A stretch of 64,000 nucleotides of DNA. Origin: a filamentous cyanobacterium CCT1. GTDB lineage: Bacteria; Cyanobacteriota; Cyanobacteriia; Phormidesmidales; Phormidesmidaceae. Where the stretch lies: NCBI GenBank assembly GCA_003017855.1, contig PYER01000005.1, forward strand, positions 1 to 64,000. The letters are read 5' to 3'. Positions within the stretch are counted from its first letter, which is position 1, and the number at the start of each line of letters is the position of its first letter. The translations under genes and the position numbers were made by a program. Positions 16,812 to 25,844 of this stretch are shown here, piece by piece. The notes beneath the pieces are model-generated. The model did not search any database, was not told the DNA's origin, and was given only the letters and a program-made list of their open reading frames with translations.

Positions 16812-17132
16812 TCACTGTCCACCCAGTAGCGACATCCCCATTCCAATAAACGCCAGCACTCCCGCCACAATCATGATGACGGCGGGCATGGCTTTGCGGG
16901 TTTGCATCCAGCGGCGAATAAAAACTACGACCAAAGCCGCAGTTACCCCCATGGCCAGACCGGCTCCAGAGGGAACACCGGCCTGCCATAGCCAGGCGCC
17001 AAACAGCAGCAGGGCAGCACTGAACAGTCCGCTAATCAACGACACCTGGCTACGGGCCTGGGCATAGCCAATCAGGCCGCCGATCGCAGAGAGGGCGGCG
17101 TAGGCGATCGCATACAGGGCTCCAGTGGGCAT
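16812..17132 (-). CDS. TMEM14 family small membrane protein
   Basis: 106 residues, four hydrophobic helices: an N-terminal one with LSAIGGLIGYAQARSQVSL, LFSAALLLFGAWLW, GAGLAMGVTAALVVVFI and AVIMIVAGVLAFIGMGMSLL. The GYAQARS-like and RRWMQTRKAMPA segments are the family marks of TMEM14/UPF0136, shared with plant chloroplast FAX fatty-acid exporters. Its cargo in cyanobacteria is not established. It is convergent with the SLH gene. Confidence 0.9.
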   Translation of the reverse strand: MPTGALYAIAYAALSAIGGLIGYAQARSQVSLISGLFSAALLLFGAWLWQAGVPSGAGLAMGVTAALVVVFIRRWMQTRKAMPAVIMIVAGVLAFIGMGMSLLGGQ

Positions 17133-17671
17133 AGCAGCTTGCAGAGTCAGAACATCATCAAGCTAGCGGGATTTTTGCGGCGGCACAACTCAACAGCGTG
17201 CCGGTCAAGTTACTTTACAGCGGCTGCGATCGCGGCGAACAGGTCTTTTACACAGCTAATTTTGTCATAGGCAACACATTTTTGGGTCAGTACCTGACAG
17301 CTTGCCAACCATTTGGGAACCAGCGCTGCTAGATTTTAGTCAGTTTTCATGGCATCCTCCGAAGGGTGGAGATGTGCTAAATTTCCCTGGTAAGATATTT
17401 ATAAAGAGAATATAAAGATGAGAATCGTCTCATGATCCTGTCAGAACGACCATGCTAGGTTCCCTATAAGTCATAGAGCGCTTGCAACTCTCTGCAAGCA
17501 TTGAAAAACAGCACTTCCTGACGTCATCTGTCATTTTCCAAGTCATGGTCGAAGGAGTTTCGTTTTTCTAAGAGTTACTTTTACAGAGTAGGTTTGGTGC
17601 GCTAGCAAACTTCTTGATTGATTTTCTTCAAGGCATATGTATGTATATGTGTTCTTAGGAATCGCGGGTTC
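17133..17671. other. Long leader/promoter region of the polysaccharide block
   Basis: 539 bp between two divergent genes. The right half is AT-rich with TATAAAGA-type sequences near 17400-17417 and a small inverted repeat ATGAGA/TCTCAT (17418-17433). The transcript of the co-directional block to the right should start here. No ORF or known RNA was recognised. Confidence 0.5.
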
Positions 17672-18694
17672 ATGATTTCCAGTTCAGGCAAGGCATCAGA
17701 GCTTCCCAGTATTTCCGTTATTATTCCTGTCTACAATGGCGGCGAGAGTTTCCGACGGTGCCTCGACAGCTTCAAGCAGTCCAGTCGGCAGCCCGAAGAG
17801 GTCATTGTGGTAGCTGACGGCGACACCGACGGCTCGTGGGAAGTGGCCAAAGAGTTTGGGGCCACGGTTTTTCGCTATGACGCGCCTGGCGGTCCAGCCC
17901 GAGCCCGTAACCAGGGGGCTAAGCTAGCCCACGGAGATATCTTATTTTTTATTGATGCCGATGTCACGGTGAACCGCGACACCATTTTCAGCGTCGAAAA
18001 AGCCTTTCAGCAAGATGTCAATTTAGCGGCGCTGATTGGCTCCTACGACGACCAGCCGGGGGCCGACAACTTTCTGTCGCAGTACAAAAATCTATTTCAC
18101 CACTACACCCACCAGGTGTCCTCCGAGAAGGCTTCGACCTTTTGGGGAGCCTGCGGGGCCATTCGTGCCGATGTCTTTAAGGCCGTGGGCGGGTTTGATG
18201 AGCGCTACCGTAAGCCCTGCGTTGAAGATATTGAACTCGGCTATCGGCTCAAGCGAGATGGGTACACCATCCGCCTGTGCAAACACATTCAGGTCAAGCA
18301 CCTGAAGTGCTGGCAGCCCGTGTCGCTGCTGCGCGCCGAGATTTTTTATCGCGCTCTGCCCTGGACAGAACTCATTTTGAGCCAAAAACAGCCGATGAAT
18401 GACCTCAACCTCGATCGGACTAACCAACTCAGCGTTGTGCTGAGCTTTGTAGCGTTGGGCTGCCTGGTGCTGGGGGTGGTGAATCCCTTTCTGTGGATTG
18501 TGGCGATCGCTACCATGATCGCCCTGTTAGTCATTAACCAGCGGGTTTATCGCTTCTTCTTGCACAAGCGAGGGGTGCTATTTACGCTCAGAGTGATTCC
18601 CTGGCACTGGTTTTACTTTCTCTATGGCGGCGCAGCCTTTGCCTATGGCGTGGTGACCTACCGACTTCGACAATTTTCTACCTTTACAACTTAG
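17672..18694 (+). CDS. Family 2 glycosyltransferase with C-terminal membrane helices
   Basis: 340 residues from the ATG at 17672; the frame is open to 17618 but the GT-A fold begins at SISVIIPVYNGGESF. The nucleotide-binding VVADGDTDGS and the metal-binding DAD in FFIDADVTV are present, followed by GGFDERYRKPCVEDIELGYRL, the usual acceptor-side acidic motif. Two hydrophobic stretches (about 255-290 and 310-330) anchor it in the membrane. It is first in a long co-directional block and probably adds a sugar to a lipid-linked glycan. Donor and acceptor are unknown. Confidence 0.9.
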   Translation: MISSSGKASELPSISVIIPVYNGGESFRRCLDSFKQSSRQPEEVIVVADGDTDGSWEVAKEFGATVFRYDAPGGPARARNQGAKLAHGDILFFIDADVTVNRDTIFSVEKAFQQDVNLAALIGSYDDQPGADNFLSQYKNLFHHYTHQVSSEKASTFWGACGAIRADVFKAVGGFDERYRKPCVEDIELGYRLKRDGYTIRLCKHIQVKHLKCWQPVSLLRAEIFYRALPWTELILSQKQPMNDLNLDRTNQLSVVLSFVALGCLVLGVVNPFLWIVAIATMIALLVINQRVYRFFLHKRGVLFTLRVIPWHWFYFLYGGAAFAYGVVTYRLRQFSTFTT

Positions 18695-18758
18695 TCGTTC
18701 GTCGCCATTCAGCTAGCGTTGGATTCGTGCAGCTATCCTAGATTTTGGAGTTAAATTA

Positions 18759-20246
18759 ATGCAGACTTTACCCGTAGTTATTATTGGTGGCGGCCCAGCT
18801 GGCCTGACCGCAGGTTACGAGCTGATGAAGCACGGCAAAAAGTCGGTTGTATTAGAAAAAGCCGATAAAGTAGGCGGCATTTCTCGCACTGAAACCTACA
18901 AAGGCTACCGCTTCGACATTGGTGGCCACCGCTTCTTTACCAAGGTTGGCGAAGTCCAGGCGGTCTGGAAAGAGATTTTAGGCGACGACTTCATTCAGAC
19001 GCCGCGGCTGTCGCGGATTTACTACGACAACAAGTTTTATGACTACCCGCTGTCGCTAGCCAAAACGCTAAAAAACCTTGGCCCTGTGACCAGCGCGCTG
19101 ATTTTGTTTAGCTACCTCAAGGCCAAGGGCCATAAGTACCTAAATCCCGACTTCGAAGCTGAAACCTTTGAGGAATGGGTGATTGACTGCTTTGGCGAGC
19201 GGCTCTACCGCATTTTCTTCAAGACTTATACCGAGAAGGTTTGGGGTATTCCCTGCAGCCAGATTCGGGCCGACTGGGCGGCTCAAAGAATTCAAAACAT
19301 GTCGCTCAAGCAGGCGGTAATCAACGCTGTTTTTGGTAGCCAAAACGCCAAGAGTCTGATTAAAAAGTTTGACTACCCTCGCCTTGGCCCCGGCATGATG
19401 TGGGAGCGCTGCCAGGAACTGCTCGACCGCCATGGCTCGCCGGTACACTTGAATACCGAGGTGGTAAGGGTTGAGCGCGAAGGCAGCCATATTACCAAAG
19501 TGGTGGCGAAAAAAGGCGACCTGACCTTTGATCTTGTGGGCGAACATTTTATCAACTCCATGCCCATTGCCCTGCTGGTCAATCGACTCGATCCATTGCC
19601 TCCGGATGAGGTGCTGGCAGCGGCTCGGGGATTGAAGTACCGCGACTTCTTAATTGTGTCGCTGATTGTCAACAATCCTGACCTCTTTCCTGATAACTGG
19701 CTGTACATTCACAGCCCAGAGTTTAAGGTGGGACGCATTCAAAACTTTAAGAACTGGAGCCCAGAAATGGTGCCCGACGCCAGCAAAACCTGCCTGGGCA
19801 TGGAGTATTTTTGCAGCGAAGGAGATGACCTCTGGGAAATGCCCAACGAGAAGCTGATTGAGCTGGCCTCTGAGGAAATTACCCGCCTGGGCCTGGGCGT
19901 TAGACCACAGGATGTAGAAGATGGCTGCGTCATTCGCCAGTACAAAGCCTACCCGGTGTACGACGGCGAGTACCGCAAGCATTTGAAGGTGCTCGAGGAC
20001 TACATTAAAACCTTTGACAACCTGCAAACGGTGGGCCGCAACGGCATGCACCGCTACAACAATCAGGACCACTCCATGCTGTCGGCTCTGCTAGCAGCCA
20101 AAAATATCGTGGGCGAAAACCACGATATTTGGAATATCAACGTTGAGCGCTCGTACCACGAGAACTTTACCGATCAGGAGTGGTCGAAGCTCAAGCAGGG
20201 TGGTGAACCTGTACCTACCGGGCGATCGCTGTCCCAAGCCGCTTAG
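18759..20246 (+). CDS. FAD-dependent oxidoreductase, UDP-galactopyranose mutase-like
   Basis: 495 residues. An N-terminal Rossmann site IIGGGPAGLTAGYEL binds FAD, followed by GGISRTETYKGYRFDIGGH, a mark shared by UDP-galactopyranose mutases, protoporphyrinogen oxidase-like proteins and amine oxidases. The middle (YTEKVWGIPCSQIRADWAAQRI) and the C-terminal HRYNNQDHSMLSALLAAKN fit the cyanobacterial glycan-cluster subgroup. A role in converting a nucleotide sugar, such as pyranose to furanose, is inferred from neighbours. Canonical UGM is shorter (~380 residues), so activity is uncertain. It is 64 bp after the first glycosyltransferase. Confidence 0.85.
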   Translation: MQTLPVVIIGGGPAGLTAGYELMKHGKKSVVLEKADKVGGISRTETYKGYRFDIGGHRFFTKVGEVQAVWKEILGDDFIQTPRLSRIYYDNKFYDYPLSLAKTLKNLGPVTSALILFSYLKAKGHKYLNPDFEAETFEEWVIDCFGERLYRIFFKTYTEKVWGIPCSQIRADWAAQRIQNMSLKQAVINAVFGSQNAKSLIKKFDYPRLGPGMMWERCQELLDRHGSPVHLNTEVVRVEREGSHITKVVAKKGDLTFDLVGEHFINSMPIALLVNRLDPLPPDEVLAAARGLKYRDFLIVSLIVNNPDLFPDNWLYIHSPEFKVGRIQNFKNWSPEMVPDASKTCLGMEYFCSEGDDLWEMPNEKLIELASEEITRLGLGVRPQDVEDGCVIRQYKAYPVYDGEYRKHLKVLEDYIKTFDNLQTVGRNGMHRYNNQDHSMLSALLAAKNIVGENHDIWNINVERSYHENFTDQEWSKLKQGGEPVPTGRSLSQAA

Positions 20247-20266
20247 GAAACCCCTGAGGAAGCGCT

Positions 20267-21190
20267 ATGCACGGGTCTGAAGCTCCATTTATGTCAGTGG
20301 TGATTCCGGTCTTTAACGATGCGGAACGGCTGCGGCTGTGTTTGGCGGCCTTAGCCCAGCAAACCTATGCGCGATCGCGCTTCGAAGTCATCGTGGTCGA
20401 CAACGGCTCTGATGATTTTCATCTCGTTAAAGATCTAGTGGCTGGTTACGACAATGCCACCCTCGCCGTAGAGCCCCTGCCTGGTTCCTACGCGGCGCGT
20501 AACCGGGGGCTGGGGCTGGCCAAGGGAGAGGCGATCGCCTTTACCGATGCCGACTGCATTCCGGCCGCAGACTGGCTGGAGCGTGGCGTGGCGCGGCTGC
20601 GCCAGGACCCCAACTGTGGTCAGGTGGTGGGGCGAATCAACTTGTTTTTTGTCGATCCCCAGCGGCCGACGGCAGTTGAGCTTTACGAGAGCCTGACGGC
20701 TTTTCCCCAGGAGCGGCTGCTGCGCGAGCAGCACGGTGGCGCCACGGCGAATGTGTTCACCTGGCGGTGGGTGATCGATCGGGTAGGGCCCTTTGACCTA
20801 CAGCTGAAGTCAAACGGCGACCTGGAGTGGGGTCGACGGGTATTTGAAGCTGGATTTCAGCAGATCTACGCCGACGATGTACAGGTCGGGCACCCGGCGC
20901 GGCGATCGCTGGAGGAGTTGTATCGGCGCACGGTGCGACTGGCGGGTGGCCACTACGATGTGCAGCTCAAACAGGCTAAATCGCTAGGGCAGCGCCAGCG
21001 GGTATTTGTGCAGGCTCTGCTGCAAAACCTGGTGCCACCAGTGTTTTTTGTGGTCAATGCCTTTGGCGATGCGCGGCTTAAAAATCCAGTCCAAAAACTT
21101 AAGGTGTCATCGGTGATGGTGATGGTGCGCTACATCAGCTTCTGGGAAACCCTGCGGCTGAAATTTGGCGGAGTATCCAGTCGGAACTGA
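20267..21190 (+). CDS. Family 2 glycosyltransferase
   Basis: 307 residues, soluble or peripheral. GT-A features: SVVIPVFNDAERLRLCLAAL, EVIVVDNGSDD, the AARNRGLGLAKG loop, DADC in AFTDADCIPAADW and DLQLKSNGDLEWGRRVFEAG. A GAGGAAG Shine-Dalgarno stands about 8 bases before the ATG. The previous gene ends 20 bp upstream. Its stop at 21190 lies 13 bp before the preferred start of the next gene. Confidence 0.9.
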   Translation: MHGSEAPFMSVVIPVFNDAERLRLCLAALAQQTYARSRFEVIVVDNGSDDFHLVKDLVAGYDNATLAVEPLPGSYAARNRGLGLAKGEAIAFTDADCIPAADWLERGVARLRQDPNCGQVVGRINLFFVDPQRPTAVELYESLTAFPQERLLREQHGGATANVFTWRWVIDRVGPFDLQLKSNGDLEWGRRVFEAGFQQIYADDVQVGHPARRSLEELYRRTVRLAGGHYDVQLKQAKSLGQRQRVFVQALLQNLVPPVFFVVNAFGDARLKNPVQKLKVSSVMVMVRYISFWETLRLKFGGVSSRN

Positions 21191-21203
21191 ACTAAGGAAA
21201 GTT

Positions 21204-22529
21204 ATGCGCATTGCATTTTTGGTCGCTGATTTTCCGTGTCTATCGGAAACCTTTGTGCTCAATCAAGTAACAGGACTGCTCGATCGCGGCCATGAGGTTG
21301 ATATCTATACCAATCGTGTGGGCGATTGGGCCGTTTCGCACCCCGATGTAGGTCGCTATCGCCTCTGGGAGCGTACCTATCCCATGCCGGAGGTGCCCCA
21401 GAACTATCTCTGGCGGTTAGTGCAGGGTCTATGGGTGGGGCTAAAAGCGAGTTTTCGCGCTCCAGAATTGGTGGTGCGATCGCTCAACCCCTTTGCCCAC
21501 GGCGAGCAGGCGCTCAATCTGTGGCTGCTCTATACGGCAGTAGCGCTGGTGGGTCGGCCCCAGTCCTACGATATTATTCACTGCCAGTTTGGTACTCAGG
21601 GGTATCGGGGGCTGGCCTTCAAACGGCTGCTGCGGCCAACCCCTCGGCTGCTCCTGATGTTTCGCGGCTTTGACATCAGCCGCTACGTGCAGGAAGGGGG
21701 CGATCGCGTTTATCGCCAGCTCTTTCAGCACGTCGATTACTGCCTGGCTAACTGCGATTTTTTTCAGCAGCGTGTCTTGGCCCTGGGCTGGCCAAGCGAT
21801 CGCATTGCCGTTCACTTCTCAGGCCTAGACATCAACAAATTCACGTTTCGATCGCGACAGCTAGAGCCAAATCGGCCCGTTCGTATTGCGACCACAGGCC
21901 GTCTCGTGGAGAAAAAAGGGCTTGAGTTTGCCATTCGGGCCGTAGTTCAGCAGGCTTATCGCTATCCAAACCTGACTTATACCATCATCGGGGATGGCCC
22001 CCTGCGCGCTGCTCTGCAACAGCTAATTGTCGATTTGCGGGCTGACTCATACATTCACCTGGTGGGTTGGAAAAATGAGGCCGAAATCGTCGACATTCTT
22101 GACACATGCCACCTGTTTGTCGCCCCCAGCATTACCGCTGCCGATGGCAACCAGGATGCCCCCATCAATGTCTTGAAGGAGGCAATGGCCATGGGTCTGC
22201 CGGTGCTAAGCACCTACCACGGCGGCATTCCCGAGCTAGTGGAAGATGGCGTATCAGGGTTTTTGGTTCCTGAGCGCGACGCTGATGCTCTGGCTGAACG
22301 CCTGGGCTATCTACTTGACCATCCAGAGCGATGGCCCGAACTCGGTCTGGCCGGGCGGCAGTTTGTAGAGCGTCACTTTGATATGCAAATGCTCAACGAC
22401 CGACTGGTGCAGGTGTACGATCGGCTGCTGGCTCCGGTCAATCGATCGGGGCCTCGCTCCAGCGAGCGTACCCCTCTATCTACCCCCTCGCTACCCTCAT
22501 TTATGCGTCCTGCCTCGGTAGAGAAATAG
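21204..22529 (+). CDS. Family 4 glycosyltransferase (GT-B)
   Basis: 441 residues from the ATG at 21204 (MRIAFLVADFPCLSETFVL), preceded by AAGGAA; a start at 21165 would overlap the previous gene and adds no domain. The N-terminal Rossmann half includes DIIHCQFGTQGYRG and MFRGFDISRY. The C-terminal half has the GT4 hallmarks TTGRLVEKKGLEFAI, IIGDGPLR and the E-x7-E region INVLKEAMAMGLPVL. It retains stereochemistry when moving a sugar from a nucleotide donor. The last ~25 residues are a low-complexity Ser/Pro tail. Substrate unknown. Confidence 0.92.
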   Translation: MRIAFLVADFPCLSETFVLNQVTGLLDRGHEVDIYTNRVGDWAVSHPDVGRYRLWERTYPMPEVPQNYLWRLVQGLWVGLKASFRAPELVVRSLNPFAHGEQALNLWLLYTAVALVGRPQSYDIIHCQFGTQGYRGLAFKRLLRPTPRLLLMFRGFDISRYVQEGGDRVYRQLFQHVDYCLANCDFFQQRVLALGWPSDRIAVHFSGLDINKFTFRSRQLEPNRPVRIATTGRLVEKKGLEFAIRAVVQQAYRYPNLTYTIIGDGPLRAALQQLIVDLRADSYIHLVGWKNEAEIVDILDTCHLFVAPSITAADGNQDAPINVLKEAMAMGLPVLSTYHGGIPELVEDGVSGFLVPERDADALAERLGYLLDHPERWPELGLAGRQFVERHFDMQMLNDRLVQVYDRLLAPVNRSGPRSSERTPLSTPSLPSFMRPASVEK

Positions 22530-22538
22530 GAGTAACCC

Positions 22539-23534
22539 ATGACTGAACCTCTTGTCACCCTTGTTGTTGTACCCCGCGAGCGGTTTAGCTACGCTCAAAC
22601 CTCGCTGGAGAGCATTTATGCCAATACGCGGATTCCTTTTAATTTGGTGTATGTAGACGGCAATTCGCCCCGTAAGCTACGCCGCTACCTCGAAGAACAG
22701 GCCCTAGACAAGGGCTTTAAGCTGATATGCACCAAGCACTACCTCTACCCCAACCAGGCCCGTAACTTGGGTCTGCAAGCCGTCGACACTAAGTACCTGG
22801 TGTTTGTCGACAACGATGTGGTGGTGTCGCCGGGCTGGCTAGAGGCGCTGGTCACCTGTGCTGAGGAGACTGACGCAGCAGTTGTCGGTCCGCTGATGTG
22901 CCAGCATGAGCCTATCCACGCTGAGGTGCACTTCGCCGGAGGTGAATCCCACGTGTGGGTCGACAAGCTGGGCCGTCGCCGTCTGCGAGAAAAAATGTTT
23001 CACCAGGGCAAAACGGTAGACGAAATTCGACCCAGCCTCGCTCGCATCCCAACTGAATTAGCCGAGTTTCACTGCGTGCTGGTGCGGCGATTGCTGTTTG
23101 ATCAGATTGGCCCCCTTGACGAGGCCATGCTCAACACTAAAGAGCACCTCGACTTTTGCATGTCAGTGCGCGAAGCAGGCCACACCGTCTATTTTGAACC
23201 TGCCTCGCTAGTGACCTATGTACCCGGCCCGCCTCAGGAATGGGCTGATGTGCACTACTACATGCTGCGCTGGAGCAATCGCTGGACTATGGAGAGTCTC
23301 CACCGCCTGCGCGACAAGTGGAACTTGGCCGAGGATGGCTACTTCAAAACCAAATACAAAAAATTGGGCTGGCGACGCTACGGCACCCTCATCTATCCCT
23401 TTACCCAAAAACTTACCTTTGGAGCAGGCAGCCACCTGCTGGCGCGGGCGATTGCTAAAACTGAGCATGGTCTCAACCGCTACCTTACCCATCGGCACCG
23501 CGCTTCTGGAGCCGATACCAACAACTATTCCTAG
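22539..23534 (+). CDS. Family 2 glycosyltransferase
   Basis: 331 residues with an AGGAG ribosome site just before the ATG. It begins with VTLVVVPRERFSYAQTSLES, a less usual GT2 opening without the IPVYN motif, but the nucleotide-binding YVDGNSPRK, NQARNLGLQAVDTKYLVFVDND and the acidic LNTKEHLDFCMSVREAG segments are clear. The latter part is basic and rich in aromatic residues. Nine bases separate it from the GT4 gene, so it is cotranscribed. Confidence 0.88.
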   Translation: MTEPLVTLVVVPRERFSYAQTSLESIYANTRIPFNLVYVDGNSPRKLRRYLEEQALDKGFKLICTKHYLYPNQARNLGLQAVDTKYLVFVDNDVVVSPGWLEALVTCAEETDAAVVGPLMCQHEPIHAEVHFAGGESHVWVDKLGRRRLREKMFHQGKTVDEIRPSLARIPTELAEFHCVLVRRLLFDQIGPLDEAMLNTKEHLDFCMSVREAGHTVYFEPASLVTYVPGPPQEWADVHYYMLRWSNRWTMESLHRLRDKWNLAEDGYFKTKYKKLGWRRYGTLIYPFTQKLTFGAGSHLLARAIAKTEHGLNRYLTHRHRASGADTNNYS

Positions 23535-23587
23535 GGTTTAAGGTCTCAGGGTTAAGGATTCTCCAAGCCTAGCCAAACGCTTCGATC

Positions 23588-24454
23588 GTGAATGGAGTTG
23601 CCGAGTTAATGCCGCCCGAATTTGTTTACACCCCCGACAGTCTGCTGCGTCGCCCCCGGTTTTTGCTGTGGACGATGTGGCGCGACTTGCTGGCCTCTCG
23701 CGAGCTGGCCTGGCGGCTGATGGTGCGCGACATTAGCGCCCAGTACCGGCAAGCTGCCCTAGGCATAGCCTGGGCCTTTATTCCACCAGTGGCAATGGCC
23801 GTAGGCTTTACCCTGGCCAAAGATGCCAACGTCTTCACCGTCGGTGAAACTGATATACCCTACCCAGCCTTTGTCATGTTTAATACGGCCCTGTGGCAGA
23901 CCTTTGTGGATGCCGCCACCGGGCCGGTGCAGGCAGTGATCATAGCAAAGCCTATGCTGGCGCGGGTTAACTTTCCGCGCGAGGCCATCATCTTGGCCAA
24001 GCTGGGGGAAGTGGGCTTTAACTTTGGCATCAAGCTGATTTTGATTGTGGGGCTGTTTTTGTTCTTTCGGGTGCCAGTGAGCTGGACGGTGATTTTGGCT
24101 CCAGTGGCGCTCATACACCTGGTGCTGCTGGGCACGCTGGTCGGCATTTTGCTGGCCCCCATTGGCGTGCTCTATCAGGATGTGTCGAAGAGCCTAAACA
24201 TGATTATGGGTTTCTGGTTATTTTTGACGCCGGTCATCTACCCCGTGCCTACCGAGGGAGCCTTTGGCATGCTGGTGTCCCTCAACCCGGTGGCACCGCT
24301 GCTGGTAACCACTCGTGAGCTGGCCACCACCGGAGTGCTGACTGAGGCGGTCAGCTTTTGGGTGGTAAGCGGGCTAACGCTGCTGGGCCTGCTGCTTACC
24401 TGGATTGGGTTTCGCATTGCCATGCCCTACGTGGTTGAGAGGGTAACGTCATGA
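23588..24454 (+). CDS. ABC transporter permease, polysaccharide export (Wzm-like)
   Basis: 288 residues from a GTG at 23588; an ATG at 23609 (MPPEFVYTPDSLLRRP) is equally possible. ABC-2 membrane fold with about six helices; the amphipathic start ELAWRLMVRDISAQYRQAALGIAWAF is typical of O-antigen/teichoic acid exporters, as are FPREAIILAKLGEVGFNF and FWLFLTPVIYPV. It pairs with the ATPase gene, whose ATG overlaps its stop as ATGA. Together they flip a lipid-linked glycan across the plasma membrane. Confidence 0.93.
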   Translation: MNGVAELMPPEFVYTPDSLLRRPRFLLWTMWRDLLASRELAWRLMVRDISAQYRQAALGIAWAFIPPVAMAVGFTLAKDANVFTVGETDIPYPAFVMFNTALWQTFVDAATGPVQAVIIAKPMLARVNFPREAIILAKLGEVGFNFGIKLILIVGLFLFFRVPVSWTVILAPVALIHLVLLGTLVGILLAPIGVLYQDVSKSLNMIMGFWLFLTPVIYPVPTEGAFGMLVSLNPVAPLLVTTRELATTGVLTEAVSFWVVSGLTLLGLLLTWIGFRIAMPYVVERVTS

Positions 24455-25788
24455 CAATACGGCTCAATACTGAATCCCTAACGGAATCGTTTATGGCAAC
24501 TCCTGAACCCGATAGTCAGCCCGTGATTTCGGTGGAGGGGGTATCGAAGAAATTTTGCCGCGACCTGAGGCGATCGCTTTTCTACGGCGTGCGCGATATT
24601 GCTGCAGACCTGACCGGGGGCAGACCCCACAGCGATCGCCTCAGGCCCCAGGAGTTTTGGGCGTTGAAAGACATCAGCTTTCAGCTGCATCGGGGGCAGG
24701 CGGTGGGGCTGGTGGGCAGCAACGGGGCAGGCAAAAGCACCCTGCTGCGCATCATCAGCGGCCTGATCAAACCCGACACGGGGCGAGTGCGGGTACGCGG
24801 TCGGCTGGCCCCGCTGATTGCGCTGGGAGCAGGCTTCAATCCCATTCTGACCGGGCGAGAAAATATCTACGCCAACATGTCTATTTTGGGCCTCACCACC
24901 CAGCAGATTAAGCAGCGCTTTCATGAGGTTGTCGAGTTTGCCGAAATTGAAGATGCTATCGACGCCCCTGTGCAGACCTACAGCTCGGGGATGGCGGCGC
25001 GGCTAGGGTTTGCCTGTGCCATCTACACCGAGCCCAATATTCTGCTGATTGATGAGGTGCTGGCGGTAGGCGACGCCCGCTTTAAGGCCAAGTGCTACCG
25101 CCGCCTCTACGAACTGCGCCAGCGGGGAGTGGCCTTCATTTTGGTCAACCACAACTCCCAGGCCATTCTGAATATTTGCGATCAGGCCATCTACCTGACC
25201 AGGGGAGCGCTGGTGACCCAGGGTGAGGTGAATGCGGTTGTTGACCACTACGAGCGCGATTTATTTCTCAACAGCATCGAGCGCTCCGAAAACCGTATGG
25301 TCTTTCCTCCCAAAGCCGCTGCCGAGAGCAACGGTATCGACTTTCGCGACCTGTTCTTCCGCGACGGCGATGGGCAGCTCACTCAAACCCTGTCGACAGG
25401 TGAGCCTGTCAGTCTATGCGCCACCTGCGAGGCCCACGATAGCTATAGCGGGGTAGCTCTCGACCTTCGCATTGCCAAGGTAGGCGGCATTGAAAGCGCG
25501 GGCTATGTTTTGTCGCTGCGGGGGCAAAACGACGATACCTTCTTCCATCTGTCGCCGGGGCTGGCAGAAATTCGGCTCCAGCTGCCCTACCTAGGTCTGG
25601 TACCAGGGGTATACAGCGCTCAGATTCGCCTGCGCAAGGACGCGGTTTACACCTTTGATGTGGTTGAGTCATTTCGCTTTACCGTGACCTCTCGGCAAAA
25701 CGTCAATAAGTGTCAGTTTTATCAGCCGCACAGCTGGGCGCTGGTGCCGGTGGTAACGCCCGTATCTGCCAGGCAGCCGCTTCCCTAG
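24451..25788 (+). CDS. ABC transporter ATP-binding protein with C-terminal glycan-recognition domain (Wzt-like)
   Basis: 445 residues; the ATG at 24451 overlaps the permease stop, favouring translational coupling, though MATPEPDSQPV at 24493 could also start. Walker A GSNGAGKST, signature YSSGMAARL, Walker B ILLIDEVLAVGD and H-loop VNHNS are intact. From about residue 285 there is an extra beta-rich domain (LSTGEPVSLCATCEAHD to FRFTVTSRQNV) like the Wzt C-terminal domain that recognises a terminal modification of the glycan. This suggests a chain-end-capped polymer. Confidence 0.94.
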   Translation: MTIRLNTESLTESFMATPEPDSQPVISVEGVSKKFCRDLRRSLFYGVRDIAADLTGGRPHSDRLRPQEFWALKDISFQLHRGQAVGLVGSNGAGKSTLLRIISGLIKPDTGRVRVRGRLAPLIALGAGFNPILTGRENIYANMSILGLTTQQIKQRFHEVVEFAEIEDAIDAPVQTYSSGMAARLGFACAIYTEPNILLIDEVLAVGDARFKAKCYRRLYELRQRGVAFILVNHNSQAILNICDQAIYLTRGALVTQGEVNAVVDHYERDLFLNSIERSENRMVFPPKAAAESNGIDFRDLFFRDGDGQLTQTLSTGEPVSLCATCEAHDSYSGVALDLRIAKVGGIESAGYVLSLRGQNDDTFFHLSPGLAEIRLQLPYLGLVPGVYSAQIRLRKDAVYTFDVVESFRFTVTSRQNVNKCQFYQPHSWALVPVVTPVSARQPLP

Positions 25789-25844
25789 GGCTGGGCAGCT
25801 AGTTTGAGGCAATTTTAGGCAGGATTAGATAGAAGGGTTAGACC

